From assembly GCA_031772625.1 (NCBI GenBank), contig CM062808.1, positions 140,470,605-140,534,604 on the forward strand: a DNA stretch of 64,000 nucleotides, written 5' to 3'. The stretch is from Pinus tabuliformis (lineage: Eukaryota > Streptophyta > Pinopsida > Pinales > Pinaceae). The notes below the pieces were generated by a model. That model searched no databases, was not told the origin of the DNA, and saw nothing but the letters and a program-made list of their open reading frames with translations. Numbering within the stretch: position 1 is the stretch's first letter; every line of letters starts with the position of its first letter. Both the position numbers and the translations under genes were made by a program. Positions 8,735 through 19,239 of this stretch are shown piece after piece.

Positions 8735-10489
8735 CTAGGAGGATCCACTAGCAGGAGTGGACTCTTCTCTGTCTCTTTTCATACCCCTCTCCTCATGTGT
8801 TGGGGTTTGCAAAATTGGTGCTGCTGGTGGCTCAGTTTGCGGAGGAGGGGTCTGCTCTTGTTGCTGCCCCATTGAGGAGGCAGGCTGTTCTTTGACTGTT
8901 TCTTCTTCAGCACCCATTATTCCTTTACCCTTGTCTGTACCTGGTGCTGCTGTGGAAGGTGCAGTTGTTGTGGCCGAGGTCCCTTCTCCCACTGGATGTG
9001 GTTGCTTGAAGATTACCTGCTGCACAGAATCCAAGTCAAGAGTTTTTTCCAAATCCTTGACATTCTTTTGCATTATCTCTTCTTCAGTTAATTTTTCAAT
9101 TAAAGTGTCTTGCAGCCATTCTTGCTGATTGGCATACTTTTCAATATGTGGGTACTTGCAATGCTCATAGCCTAACAGCCTGTACTTAACTCTTCTAGCA
9201 GTGATGAAGCCTGCAGGGTCATAGGGGACCCACCGGAAGCTTTTTGAGAGCATGTACTTATCTTTAAGGATTAGTTCAGCATCTTGCCATCCCTCTTTTT
9301 TATTCATGATGAAGGGGCCTAGGTGGTGCTTGAACTTGAGATGGGCTTTCTTTTTGGAGCTGTGAAAGTGAGTGAGGTCAGAGTGAATTAGCTGCCTATA
9401 ATACTCCAAGGCAAATAGCCTCATGGGCACATATTTTGGGAGCCTGTATGGACAGAGCTCACAGCCATAAACTCTGATGACTGTATGATCCTGATATAGG
9501 TACCAATCACCTATTTTATAATTCTTGGAGAGCTGCAGGACTTTCTGTATTTCAAATGATATTCTGGGAGGAGGGGACCTCATCAACAAACAAGAGACTG
9601 GGTAAACAAACTGATCAATGAATTCACAATATGAATATGGTGACTTTTGCACTTGATGGAAGACAGATGTCCAGAAGATAACAGATCTTCTTTCCCCTTT
9701 AGAATCCAGCTTTTTAATGTAGCATGGAAAAGCCTCGGACTGGTAGTACATGAACAGTTGGTAGATATAAGATGAATACTTGAAGATGCCCTCCCTGTCT
9801 ACTTTGCACAGCTGGTCATGAATTTTGTTGGCTATGAACTTGGCAAAATTATATTTGCGGACGGGGGGTTGGCCTGGGCTATAAGCAGCTAAAAATACCA
9901 GCATTGTCTCATCAACAAATTCACTGGTTTTATAGCCCAACACATATGAAATCATGTCCAGCAGAAGTTGGCCTATATCAGTAAAGTGTACATGATAGTA
10001 GGGAGGTGGCCCTGTGGGCTGGCGGTCAGGCCTCATAAATATCTTGGTGATCTTTTGAATGTCATCAGTGGATAACTTGGCACCTGTATCCAGCAGATAG
10101 TTCATGGAGAAAGGGAACAGCAGCTGAGTTTGATTGAAGTTGAGCATCTGGTTGATGGACTCAGCATTAATGTGAAAGAGGATGCTCCCAGATGGAGACT
10201 TGATAGCTCTGTGATTTACATCATAATTCTCAGCACATAGGCGAATAATCTCTGGAAAAATATTGACAGATGGGAGAAAGTAGTATGGCAAATTTGACTC
10301 CCATATCCCATATGTATCCTTGCCATTCAGGTAGTCATCTCTCAATTCCCTGAAGGTCTGCAAATGGTCCCTATCACCCACAAAGTCTTGGATGAGGTAG
10401 TCCCTGTCAGCAAGAGGCAAGGACTCCAGGTCTTTATTTGGTGCATTTATGGGGGCAACACTGAGGGCTGTGGGTGCAGGAGCAGCCAT
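8735..10489 (-). CDS. E1 U3 ORF, N-terminal globular part
   Basis: 584 residues from ATG 10489 (MAAPAPTALS), chosen over an upstream in-frame start at 10543 because the latter adds only 18 residues in a poor context. Residues about 25-420 look globular, with many aromatic residues (YGIWESNLPYYFLPSVNIFP, FHINAESINQMLNF, YNFAKFIANKIHDQL, IFKYSSYIYQLFMYYQSEAF). Residues 420-584 are charged and disordered with Pro/Thr/Gln, including a basic GMKRDREE near the end. The pattern recalls plant proteins annotated as plant-mobile-domain or retrotransposon ORF proteins, but I cannot confirm homology. It ends at TAG followed by CAACCT, one base away from the CARYYA readthrough consensus, and the frame continues into the coiled-coil part. 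The frame is otherwise intact although it lies wholly within an LTR. Confidence 0.75.
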   Translation of the reverse strand: MAAPAPTALSVAPINAPNKDLESLPLADRDYLIQDFVGDRDHLQTFRELRDDYLNGKDTYGIWESNLPYYFLPSVNIFPEIIRLCAENYDVNHRAIKSPSGSILFHINAESINQMLNFNQTQLLFPFSMNYLLDTGAKLSTDDIQKITKIFMRPDRQPTGPPPYYHVHFTDIGQLLLDMISYVLGYKTSEFVDETMLVFLAAYSPGQPPVRKYNFAKFIANKIHDQLCKVDREGIFKYSSYIYQLFMYYQSEAFPCYIKKLDSKGERRSVIFWTSVFHQVQKSPYSYCEFIDQFVYPVSCLLMRSPPPRISFEIQKVLQLSKNYKIGDWYLYQDHTVIRVYGCELCPYRLPKYVPMRLFALEYYRQLIHSDLTHFHSSKKKAHLKFKHHLGPFIMNKKEGWQDAELILKDKYMLSKSFRWVPYDPAGFITARRVKYRLLGYEHCKYPHIEKYANQQEWLQDTLIEKLTEEEIMQKNVKDLEKTLDLDSVQQVIFKQPHPVGEGTSATTTAPSTAAPGTDKGKGIMGAEEETVKEQPASSMGQQQEQTPPPQTEPPAAPILQTPTHEERGMKRDREESTPASGSS

Positions 10490-10543
10490 TATGTAGTCTG
10501 TGAATGAGGCAAGATAAGTGTAATGCTTTGCAAGGTTCCTCAA

Positions 10544-12916
10544 AGTTCAAGTGACAGAATCAATGTAGATAATGCTAGAAATTCTCTTCAAATGGAATAG
10601 GCAGGCTATGAAGGACTGTCTCTGCTTTGCTTGGGTAAATTGACAGGGATTGTGAATTAATGAGGATGAATTGCAGATGGTGTGTAGGATTCAAATTGGT
10701 GAAATGCAGCTTTGGGCATGCACCCGGCAAAAGCGAACAATGCCGGGTAGCTCGAGGATAAATTTGTAAATTTAGACCGTGATTTTGTCGTTTCAATATC
10801 AAATTATGGAGCTGGGGCAATGCAGGTTGCTTTAGTTCAAATTTTAAGTAGTAGACAGCTTCAATTTGGGATTTTGACAGGTGCTTAATGGAGAATTTGC
10901 AGAGAAATGGTATGCACAGGGGCAAAACAAGAGAATTGCGGTGAATACCTGGCCGAACAGTGTGGAAAGCCTTCGGGTTGAGCAGCGGGTGCACAATGTA
11001 GTTGAATTGATAAGTCGTGGTGGCTGCAACTTTGAATTTGGCAGTTGGAGGTGAATTTCACACTTGGACAGCTTACAACGTCTCTGGCGACTATTTCAAA
11101 TGACAATGACACAAAACGGCCGAAAACGCGCATTTTAACGATAAATTTAGACACAATGGGACATTGGCGCCTTTCCGTCGGTGACGTCAGCATGACGTCA
11201 TGGTGGACCCTGGGGTACGGAGGGTGACGTGGGTGCTGAGCTGGAGGCCAGCGTGGTGAGACATGGTGGCGGGTGGTGTGGGGTGGCAAGGTTACGTGGA
11301 GGCTACGAGGCGCGGGGGCGGGGTCGGGGAGGTGACGTCATGATGACGTGGAGGTGACGCGCCATGAGAGGGGCGGTATCGGGGAGGGGGGTAAGCGGTC
11401 TCCCCGCACCACCTTTTGGCGAAGGCAGTATTGGGGAGGGGGGCTCCGAACAACCCCGTCGATTGCCACGCGTCTCATGTACGGGAGCCAATACCGCTAT
11501 CTCCCCGGACGTTAAAGGGAGACGGGTTGAGATTTGAAAATGCCCGCCCATCGTTGGATGAAGGGGGGCGGGAGATGGACGGCTGGCGGGCGCCCCAACC
11601 GGTCGTGCATGTTGGGGGGGGACCCGCCGGCCCAATAAAATATTCATTTAAATATTTCTGGCGCGGAACTTTAGGTTTTGGGGTTTTTGCGGGTTTTTTG
11701 GATTTTGGGTTAATCTGTGGGGTTTAGGAAAATGCAGGAGTATTAATTTTGTGATGGGGAGAGGGGGTTTTATGAAATTTTTTAGGAAAAAAGGGAAAAT
11801 GAAGGCTGAGTATAGGTTATTACTCTAACCAGAGGTTAGGGTAATCCCAAAGTAGGGTTGACTATAGTCCCTGGTGGACTAATGTCTCCCTAAGCACACT
11901 TATTTAGCTATAATGCTAAAAGGGGGGATATTTATGCATTGCTTGGGGTTTTATACACCATGGTGTTATAATAGTAGGGGAAAAGGGGAACATAGGGGAT
12001 TTAGTGTAAATATAGTTGGCAGTTAGTATTGGAGGGAAAATGTGAATGGAAAGTGATAGCTGCAAAGCTTTTTGGGAATCAAACTTAGTTAGGAAGTAGA
12101 TCAAAATGAAAAGAACTTTTACACAAGAAATGTGGCTTTTTTTCAAAGAGAGAAGTCACTTCTGACATGAATATTTATACAAATGAAGAGTTTAAAGAGG
12201 ACTGATCAGGCAGATCCTGCAGTGCTCATGGGGAGGTTAGTAAGAAAGTTTGAAGGGGATGAGGGAAGTTAGTGATGATTTAGCACTTTGCCACATAGGC
12301 CACTGCTCTTGCCTTTCTCCTGTTGGGACATCATTGTAATTCTTGCCAATTGATATACTTAGATGATGTTTTCTGCAACCTTCAACTGCCTACCCTGCCT
12401 ATAATGCCTAACATTTTTTCTTCCTCTGGATGGGTGCACTTGGTCTTGCAAACCCTGATAATTTTCTTTTCTTTTTGCTGCCCTCCTATCTAAGTCTACC
12501 CTTATGACTTCCAAGGGCCCAGCTTAAGTAGTTGGGCTCCTTTCTTTCTCTATCCACCTAATCATATGTCAAGCTTGAGCTATTTGAACAGGTACTTCCT
12601 CTCTAGTCTACAACATGCAATTTAAAACTTGGTGAGGCCCAACTTGAGTTGTTAGACCACCCATCAAAACAGTAGTGGTGATTTGGACTAGCCACTTTCA
12701 TGGTCTTTGTTTGGGGATCATTTCTTTTATTTTTTTCATTGACCAATTCCTTTTCTTGCCCTTTGATTTTTCTTTTAAGGCATACCCTCTTTACATTTTT
12801 TAAATTGTCTGCTTCTTTCGCAAAAATGGAACCTTAGCAGCATGGAAGGTGAACATTTTTGGCACTTCCACTGTCAATCATGAGAGATGAAAACCTATTG
12901 GTATAGGAGGCTAACA
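10544..12916 (-). other. 5' part of the E1 U3, non-coding, GC-rich core
   Basis: 2.4 kb upstream of the U3 ORF. 11150-11640 is markedly GC-rich and carries the TGACGTCA cluster. AT-rich TATA-like stretches on the minus strand occur near 11640-11660 and 11923-11932. Short open frames here are in GC-rich, low-complexity sequence and are not supported as genes. The segment is colinear with E0 1-1833. Confidence 0.6.
11182..11351. promoter_or_regulatory. TGACGTCA array in the E1 U3
   Basis: Perfect TGACGTCA at 11182-11189, 11193-11200 and 11333-11340, plus TGACGTGG at 11225-11232 and 11344-11351. The first two are spaced exactly as in E0 (starts 11 bp apart, GCA/TCA spacer). The array lies about 0.7-0.9 kb upstream of the U3 ORF start. 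Confidence 0.6.
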
Positions 12917-13732
12917 GTAACTTTCTCCTATCACTATTCAACCTACTACAACAACTGAAATAGAAACAACCCTATAAATTACCAAAAGCAACCTATTCTT
13001 CAACAAGAAAGAAATCTATCTAACAACAACTAATTCTCAAACTCAAAAAACATATAAATACAAAACAAGAGGTGTTGAGCTGTTTGGATTGGGCCCTTAA
13101 CCCAAAAGATTTAGCCCTCTGAGGTAACTCAGTGCTAACTTAGGAAAGATCTCATCTTCATTATCAAAATAATAAGAACATTACATGAAACTGTCCACTA
13201 AAGTAAGCTCGAAATGAGCAGAGCAATGCTGCAACAAAAGTGCAAAAATTTGACTAACATCCAACAACATAATGAGGCCATAGGCCCCTCTACTTATACA
13301 GCTGGAGCTCCCAATAGCTCCCTTAAAATCAGGGAGGCTTGGCTCCCAAAACTTGAGATAGATAGCAGTTATTCTTCACTTGCTCGACTGCCTCTTTGGT
13401 GCATTGATGTGGTTGTTTGTGCTCCAAGATTTCTGAGGGAAAATTTGAAGTAGGGAGTCATAATTGAGGGGGAAACCCTCCTATAAATCCTCTTCCCCTT
13501 CTTCTTCAAATATTTGCTGCCAAATGCTCATTAAATCCTTGACTTTGTCTCCAAAATTGACTAAAAATTTGCATTAAGCACACATTAGACTTCAAGGCAT
13601 AATGACCAACCCAACTCACTCTATTAGCATAAATATAATCAAAAACATGAAATAAGCTAATGAGAATGGTGGATTAAGCTAAGTTAGGAGGAAAAATGAG
13701 CCCATATAATTACCCATTTATGGGGCTCATCA
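12917..13732 (-). repeat. E2: start of an Athila-like LTR, cut by E1
   Basis: Similar to the E5b LTR at about 21200-22016 on the same strand. Shared landmarks are the CCTAACCCAA-type block near 13100 / 21400, the segment on gaggctt...ctcccaaa at 13340 / 21615, and the terminus ...GGCTCATCA. On the minus strand it begins TGATGAGCC at 13732. It is cut at 12916/12917 by E1. E2 itself interrupts the E3 coding frame at 13733. The short plus-strand frame at 13214-13453 is not supported. Confidence 0.7.
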
Positions 13733-13985
13733 CTCTACGCACTAATTTCGAAGTCCACACTATTGGTTTGTCAGGCCTACACCTTCTCTGAATGTTTGCT
13801 AGCTTCATGATCCACTCATATAGCTCAGAAGGAAAGGATTCAAAGAAAATTTCGTGGATTTCCATATACAAGTAGCACTCCAACCACTGTTCCTTAGATA
13901 CTCGTGGATTCCTATTTTCCTGCATTGTGAACTCGTGAATCTTCTTGTCCAACCACTCTTCAATTTCTTTCTTTGTTGCATTCCA
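13733..13985 (-). pseudogene. E3 N-terminal coding fragment, unrecognised
   Basis: About 80 codons just downstream of the E3 PBS, ending abruptly at the E2 LTR terminus. The product is rich in Trp, Glu and Lys (VSKEQWLECYLYMEIHEIFF, ELYEWIMKLANIQRRCRPDK). Its place right after LTR and PBS suggests the start of Gag, but no conserved domain is visible. The remainder should lie left of the window. It could instead be an unrelated short ORF. Confidence 0.45.
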
Positions 13986-14021
13986 GTTTCACGACATCAA
14001 ACAACCCTTATGCAGATCCCG

Positions 14022-14039
14022 GTCCTAGTAATGGAACCA
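14022..14039 (-). other. E3 primer-binding site
   Basis: The minus strand reads TGGTTCCATTACTAGGAC, starting two bases after the LTR end (...GCCAACA). The matching tRNA was not identified. Confidence 0.6.
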
Positions 14040-14041
14040 TT

Positions 14042-14930
14042 TGTTGGCTTGCACGAGCCTGACCCAGGTTTAGAGGTGATTTAGCCAAGAAAATCCCACT
14101 ACTACTGGCCCTTTTAGTAAAAGTCCACAGAGTGCGGACTGAGGTCTCACCCGAAGTAGTATGGGAGGGTGCTAAACTAGGTTTCCACACACTTGGGATG
14201 TCTGATGAGCTTCTGGTAGTCTGCGGGTTGGCCCTGTGCGCACGTTGCTACGTGCATCTATTAGTCCCTCACAACCTATGATGTTGCCTTTGCACATCCC
14301 TACTCGGGGCGTGATACATATTATACCCAAGTTCCTTAATATTTAACCTACTATTACCCGATTACTTAACTTATCTCTGTAAACCTAGTGATAATTAACA
14401 GTATATCCAACAATCATATAAGTGTGCATGATAAACAAAACAATATAAATATATAGGATGTAATACAAAAGTATATGCAAAGAATTTGGAATCAACTTCT
14501 CTTTATTATTCTTCGTTCAAGGTTATAGACTTGACACCACCCTACGGACTCAGTGGCAGGGGTCTGTGCAGTCAGCTGCGGACTATACTAGGCCTCTGTT
14601 CACTCAACTGTAGAGCCTCTTCCTACTACTATGACCCAATACACTTAGAATCTTACTCTATGCTCGAACCATCTGTATTCCTTGTTATCTTATTCCTTAG
14701 CTATCTTTACAACTTAGAGCCTCGCTCTATTTATACAATCCCATGGTCCACGGACCATGGGTAGGTTGACATGACATTATATTACATTACAGAACTTAAG
14801 GCGAACAACCCTATGACTCAACCTATACTTCGCGCTCCGCGCCCACAATTCATGGAGTCTTATAATGCATTTGACCAAAACTTGGGCTTTGAGCCCCAAA
14901 ACATGTTGTGGGGGGATTCCATGCCCAACA
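14042..14930 (-). repeat. E3 5' LTR, 889 bp
   Basis: The minus strand starts TGTTGGGCATGG (14930) and ends AAGCCAACA (14042); the termini are inverted (TGTTGG/CCAACA) and a PBS follows. A minus-strand TATAAATAG box lies at 14728-14738, directly preceded by a perfect 10-bp-arm palindrome (14740-14761). It is inserted into E4, and the predicted TSD on the right is CCTTA (14931-14935). The family is undetermined for lack of pol. Confidence 0.7.
14728..14761 (-). promoter_or_regulatory. E3 TATA box with an adjoining upstream palindrome
   Basis: On the minus strand the palindrome CCCATGGTCC-GT-GGACCATGGG (14761-14740) is followed at once by TTGTATAAATAG (14739-14728). This looks like a core promoter with an operator-like dyad. 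Function is inferred. Confidence 0.5.
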
Positions 14931-17776
14931 CCTTACTTGTGTAGTGATAGGTGATGGATGTTCAATGATGATGATAAGTCACATTTCAGCTCTTTTCTCG
15001 ACTCGTTAAACTCATATAAGACTACCAAGTATTTTTTCCCTTTTTGACTCGTTAAAGAGAAAAAAAATGGGGGGTCTGCTTTCAACTCTTTTCCGACCCT
15101 TTAAAAGCAAAAAGATGGTTGAGCCCTTGTAATTTCAAACTCATTAATAAATGTGAAACATCGTGTGCCCAGTATAATTTTACCCATTTTTTAGGCTGGG
15201 AGGCAGTATTTACCAAAAAGGTACTCCTTGACTGAAATGGTCAAGCAGTTCTCTCAAGTATTGTTTTCTACCTTTTTCAGGCTTGAGAGACACAAATGTA
15301 CAAAAAGGGACCATGAGGAGTTTTCTTTTTCATGTCTTTTTCAAACTCTCTAAGCACAAAAAAGATACTAAGTTACACCTTTGTCGAACTTGTTAAGCTA
15401 TTAAACTACATCAAATTCGTCACCATGACGAACATGAGCTTCTCCTTCTTAGGTCTCGTTAAACTTACTAGGTTGGATTCGTCCGAAGGATGAACTTATA
15501 GTGTAAGAACATGCTATCCCCTTCAAGCTTGTGATTAGAAAATAATTGGGGTACTTGCCAGAAATGGTGGGGGGAAATTTGGCAATCTATCAGTCGTGTC
15601 GGAAGCTCACTCTTGAACATGACACTCTTTCCTTCGTGTCAGGTTGGGACATCCTCCTTTGCATCATTGACCTTCTTGGATTTGGACCATTTATTTTTTC
15701 CTTCCATTTGATCTCTGTTATGTCATCATGACCACCGATCCTATGGATCCAAAAGCTACCAAAATTCCAGTTGTGTCATCGATATGTTCAAGATTTGTCC
15801 TTCTGTAGTTACACTTACTTATGATTCTCTCTATCATCCAAAATCATTTTTTGCATCCTCTCGTCTGACGTCAATGATGGGGGATTCATTATGGCCCTCC
15901 TTCGACACATTCACTTTCTGTCGACTTCAAATCATTATCTGGGAACTTGACCAAGAGATTCCTTTCTGGTACCTTAGAGCTTGCATGCCCCAATGGAGAG
16001 TTCTTCGCACTAGATGACAAGCTCACATCATTGGATTTCGATCGAGTGATTTCACGGGTGTTCGACTTCAATTCATCTATTCACATTCTGTGGATTGTGC
16101 TGATAGTACCTTGAGGACCATTGTCATTATTGGTGGTTTCTCTCACGCTTGTTAACAATTTACATCATTGACTGGTAATCAAGCGACTTTTCGGTGTGTT
16201 CGACGTCAACACATCTATTCGCATGTTAGAATTTATACTTTGATCGGGTTGTGTTGGAGCGCAAGACCTCAGACTTAGATCACAAAATTCCAGGCTGCGA
16301 AGTGGTGTGACATGGTTATGATGATATGCATGTCTTTATCAATTGGCTGGCTGCAACCAGACCATGAGTTATCATATGTGATCCTTCTCATTATTGGATG
16401 GTTGCGACCATACCTTGGTTTCATTATGATCCTCTTTGACAAATGTTTGCACCCATACCTAGATCCCTTTACATGATCATTCTCTAGATGGCTGCGTCCA
16501 TGCCATGACTCATGTATCATTTGATAGAGATCTCAATTTATGTATATGTACCTATACTTGCTTACAAGTTTTTTGATGGCATACTAGTTCCCCGCACTGA
16601 TTTATAAAGCATTTCATCCCTGACTCCAGCTTAGCCTTCACGTTTTAGGGGGCATCTGTTACACAACATTTTTTCACTGTCCCTGTACTCCTTGTTCCTT
16701 GATCCTGGAGGACATCTACAGTGAACCCACATGCTTTTCCTTCATGAAGAGACTCCCATTTTGTCCCTCTTCATGAGCAAATAAAATCCCTTTTGCACCA
16801 TTTCCCCTGAAAATTCTATTTTGCCCAGTTTAAAAGACCGACACTAATGGCCTTTGTCTCCCCCCACATTGATGTGTAGAGATTAGCACTACTCCTTGTG
16901 CTGAACGGAGTGACTGAGTTGTGTTCTAGTTGCACCGGTCCTGTTATGGAAATTTTTTTAAATTAGAGCCAAAGCTTCCAATGCTAGAAGCTTCGTAACG
17001 AAAGTCTGGTAAATCGTTTGGCTAGATGGGGTCAATGATGATAGTTTGGGCTCCTTTCCCCTATACTGATGGAACTACCTCAAGGGATAAGTCTTTCTCC
17101 CATGAGAATAGGGTCCATCTCCCATCCATATTTCATATATAAACCTCCCTTCTTCCCAAGCACATGCTAGTGGCAGAGTTAGAATGTTGATATTATTGTG
17201 CTTATACTATTTTGGTTTGGAGTAGACAATAAAGCTATTACTAGTTATAAATATCTAGTTGTGTGAGGAAGAAGTGTGATTTGGTTTGGAGTGAAGCCTA
17301 AAGGGAGGTGCTTTAAAACTATTTTTGATTGAGGCCATCATGGAATGCTAGCAGAAGTGTGTGGGAACCTGGTCTTGTTAGAGGAAGACTGCAACATCAA
17401 GATGAATGGTTGTAATCTCTCTTTTATATTAATATATGTAGCTATTGATTGATTTCCTACATGTTTGTAATATTACATATTCATGGCTTAATGTTCCTTG
17501 ACTTGTTAAGTAGGTTGAATTGCAATTTGTCTATTATTATGTTTGTTGTCTATTGTTGTTTAGTTGTTTCAGGAGCTTGACGAAGGAAGCGAGATAAAGT
17601 TGGAGCAAGCAAGCCAGGACATCATCAAGTAGGATAAGCAGACCAAGAAGTAGGCCCTCTTGATTGATTCTAACTTAAGAAAATCTTCCATAGAATGTAT
17701 CTGTTGTGGCTAGAACCATCATCAGGCTAGAGGAATTATTTCGTGTCAACACTTATAATTTTACTTCACCACAAAT
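14931..17776 (+). mobile_element. E4: 3' remnant of a non-autonomous element of the E6 family
   Basis: Plus-strand sequence homologous to the E6 3' internal region and LTR in opposite orientation. Shared stretches include CATTGACTGGTAATCAAGCG (16165-16184, inverse of 25523-25542) and CTTGAACATGACACT (15613-15627, inverse of 26092-26106). The internal part is 14931-16656, the PPT is 16645-16656 (TTAGGGGGCATC) and the LTR is 16657 to about 17776. Identity to E6 is only moderate, so the copy is old or from another subfamily. No long coding frame is present. It is inserted in the gag of E5a. Confidence 0.7.
16657..17776 (+). repeat. E4 3' LTR
   Basis: Starts TGTTACACAAC right after the purine tract and ends near CACCACAAATA by comparison with E6 (...CCCCACAACA). 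A TATA box, CATATATAAACC (17134-17145), sits about 480 bp in, the same place as in E6. The right border is approximate. Confidence 0.6.
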
Positions 17777-19239
17777 AGGAATGGAATGGCCCTTGCATGC
17801 CCTGCTTGTATGACCAAGGCCCATGAGGAATCCTTTTATTTATGTAGCAAAGTTGCTCAGTCACCCCTTCAATCCCCTGATGCATAGCTTTAAGTCTAGG
17901 TAGGGAAGGGAACTTGTCTGTGGAGTGGTTTTCTTCACAGACTAAGTAGGCTTCAATCAGGTTTAATGAACATTCATTTCTAGGGTGCCTCCATGTGCAT
18001 CTAGGTCATAAAATGGCTAAGGCTCTCTCTACTTCCTCCTGTTTTCTCTTAATGTGCATAGTGTCCATCTGTAGGGAAAGTGTTTGCAACATCTCACTCT
18101 TGAAATCTTCCAACATGTTTCCAATTTCACCCTTGATGGATGTAGTGGAAGAGGATGAACTTACCATAGGTTGACTACCCCTTCCCTTTTTCCTAGCTTC
18201 CCTACAACGGTTTCTAAAGATAGTCTTGATATCTTAATAGGGTAGTTGGTAGATGTCCCCTCCTATTAGCATGTTTAGGGTATCCAGAAGATATTTCCTT
18301 ACCCCTCTAAGCAAGACTAGCTTCAGCGACTTAGGGTCAAGTGTGCACCTGGCCCTTTTGTAGCTAAGCTGCAATCTTTCTTCATAATCCTCTAGGGATC
18401 CATCATGCCCTAATGTCATCCTAAATTTTTTTTTCCTTAGTGTCTTTATACCTGCATTAGTCTCAATACTTGTTGCTGAAGGCTTGCTACATCTGAGCCG
18501 AATTTGTGATGCTATCCCCAGGTAAACCCATGGACCAACACAAAGGTGCCGCCTTGAGAGTGGATGGGAATAGTTTCAACTTCTGCTCATCATTGGTGTA
18601 ATCATAGGCTTTGCATATGACAACAAACTCAAACAAGAAAGTGTTTGGATCTTCTGAGGTGAGGCCATGGAAATGAGGAAGAGCAGAGGGGCTTATGTTC
18701 TTCATCATGGTATCCCCATTAGTTTCTCTGATGGGAAAGTTACCCTTAGCTCTTTCTCAATTTCCTCTGTCATTTCTATTTTCAGTGATTGGGTTAGTTG
18801 GAATGGGTTCTTCTTATTTTTCTCCCCCTGTAGGTTTTTCAAATACCTCCAATTGTTCACCTAAGGGCTCCTCCAATTCACAACCACCAAAGAACAAGGA
18901 AGGTTGGTTGTTTCAAGTGGTGGGGGTATTTGGCAAAAATTTCCCTAAGTTATCCCTATTAATGCAAGGCATGAAAGAAGTGTTTTTGTTTTGTTTTGTG
19001 TTTTTTTTTAATCTTTGAAAATAATTGCAGAATTGAAATTGTAGACTGAATGAAAACTATCTGATTGAATGAAAACTAACTGCTTGAATGAAATCTTATT
19101 CACAGAATGGAAAGGAAATCAAAGGATGTAGAATGGAAAAGAAATCAAACTAAATTACTTTTGCAGAAATTAAACTAATAGCAGAATGTTGAAGATAAGA
19201 AATGGAAGGAAGAAAATAGTAATCACATACTCAAACACC
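17777..19239 (-). pseudogene. E5a Gag (Athila-like), decayed second copy
   Basis: Colinear with E5b gag at about 55790-57243; both contain the block CCCTTGCATGCCCTGC. Recognisable on the minus strand: ALPHFHGLTSEDPNTFLFEF, then a Cys-poor gag core (SYKRARCTLDPKSLKLVLLR) and a C-terminal hydrophilic region. Several stops and frame changes are present. The 5' end adjoins a PBS (19240-19257) and the LTR that begins at 19263. The 3' part of this internal region is cut by E4 at 17776. This LTR therefore has a gag on its left and an E5b 3' end on its right, so the copy is either a tandem partner of E5b or a separate insertion. Confidence 0.7.

Larger units (their letters stand above)
1834..12916 (-). 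mobile_element. E1: Tat-like Ty3/gypsy element with a 7.2 kb LTR (partial)
   Basis: Minus-strand element with a complete 5' LTR (5740-12916), a primer-binding site (5718-5735), a gag-protease-RNase H frame (2724-5273), and the beginning of reverse transcriptase (1834-2514). The rest of pol, integrase and the 3' LTR are displaced beyond the left edge by insertion of E0. The right-hand TSD would be GTAAC at 12917-12921. The LTR termini pair as TGTTA...TAACA. The assignment to the Tat/Ogre side of Ty3/gypsy rests on the gag type, the extra RNase H and the very long element; it is an inference. Confidence 0.75.
5740..12916 (-). repeat. E1 5' LTR, 7177 bp, with an embedded ORF
   Basis: The minus strand starts TGTTAGCC (12916) and ends GTGATAACA (5740), followed by the PBS. 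A TATA box at 6583-6592 puts transcription start near 6555. U3 is therefore about 6.3 kb and R-U5 about 0.8 kb. U3 contains a 1193-codon frame (6911-10489, two TAG interruptions) and a GC-rich region with TGACGTCA sites. The start of U5 (about 5740-5900) is similar to the E7 LTR end at 32083-32250, linking the two elements. Confidence 0.8.

Noticed and set aside
8757-9128. Plus-strand Cys/Ser/Val-rich frame of 123 codons
   Set aside because: Antisense of the disordered tail of the U3 ORF.
11303-11727. Open frames of about 100 codons on both strands in GC-rich sequence
   Set aside because: GC-rich sequence has few stops; composition is low-complexity (Pro/Arg/Gly), there is no conserved motif, and the frame is not conserved in E0.
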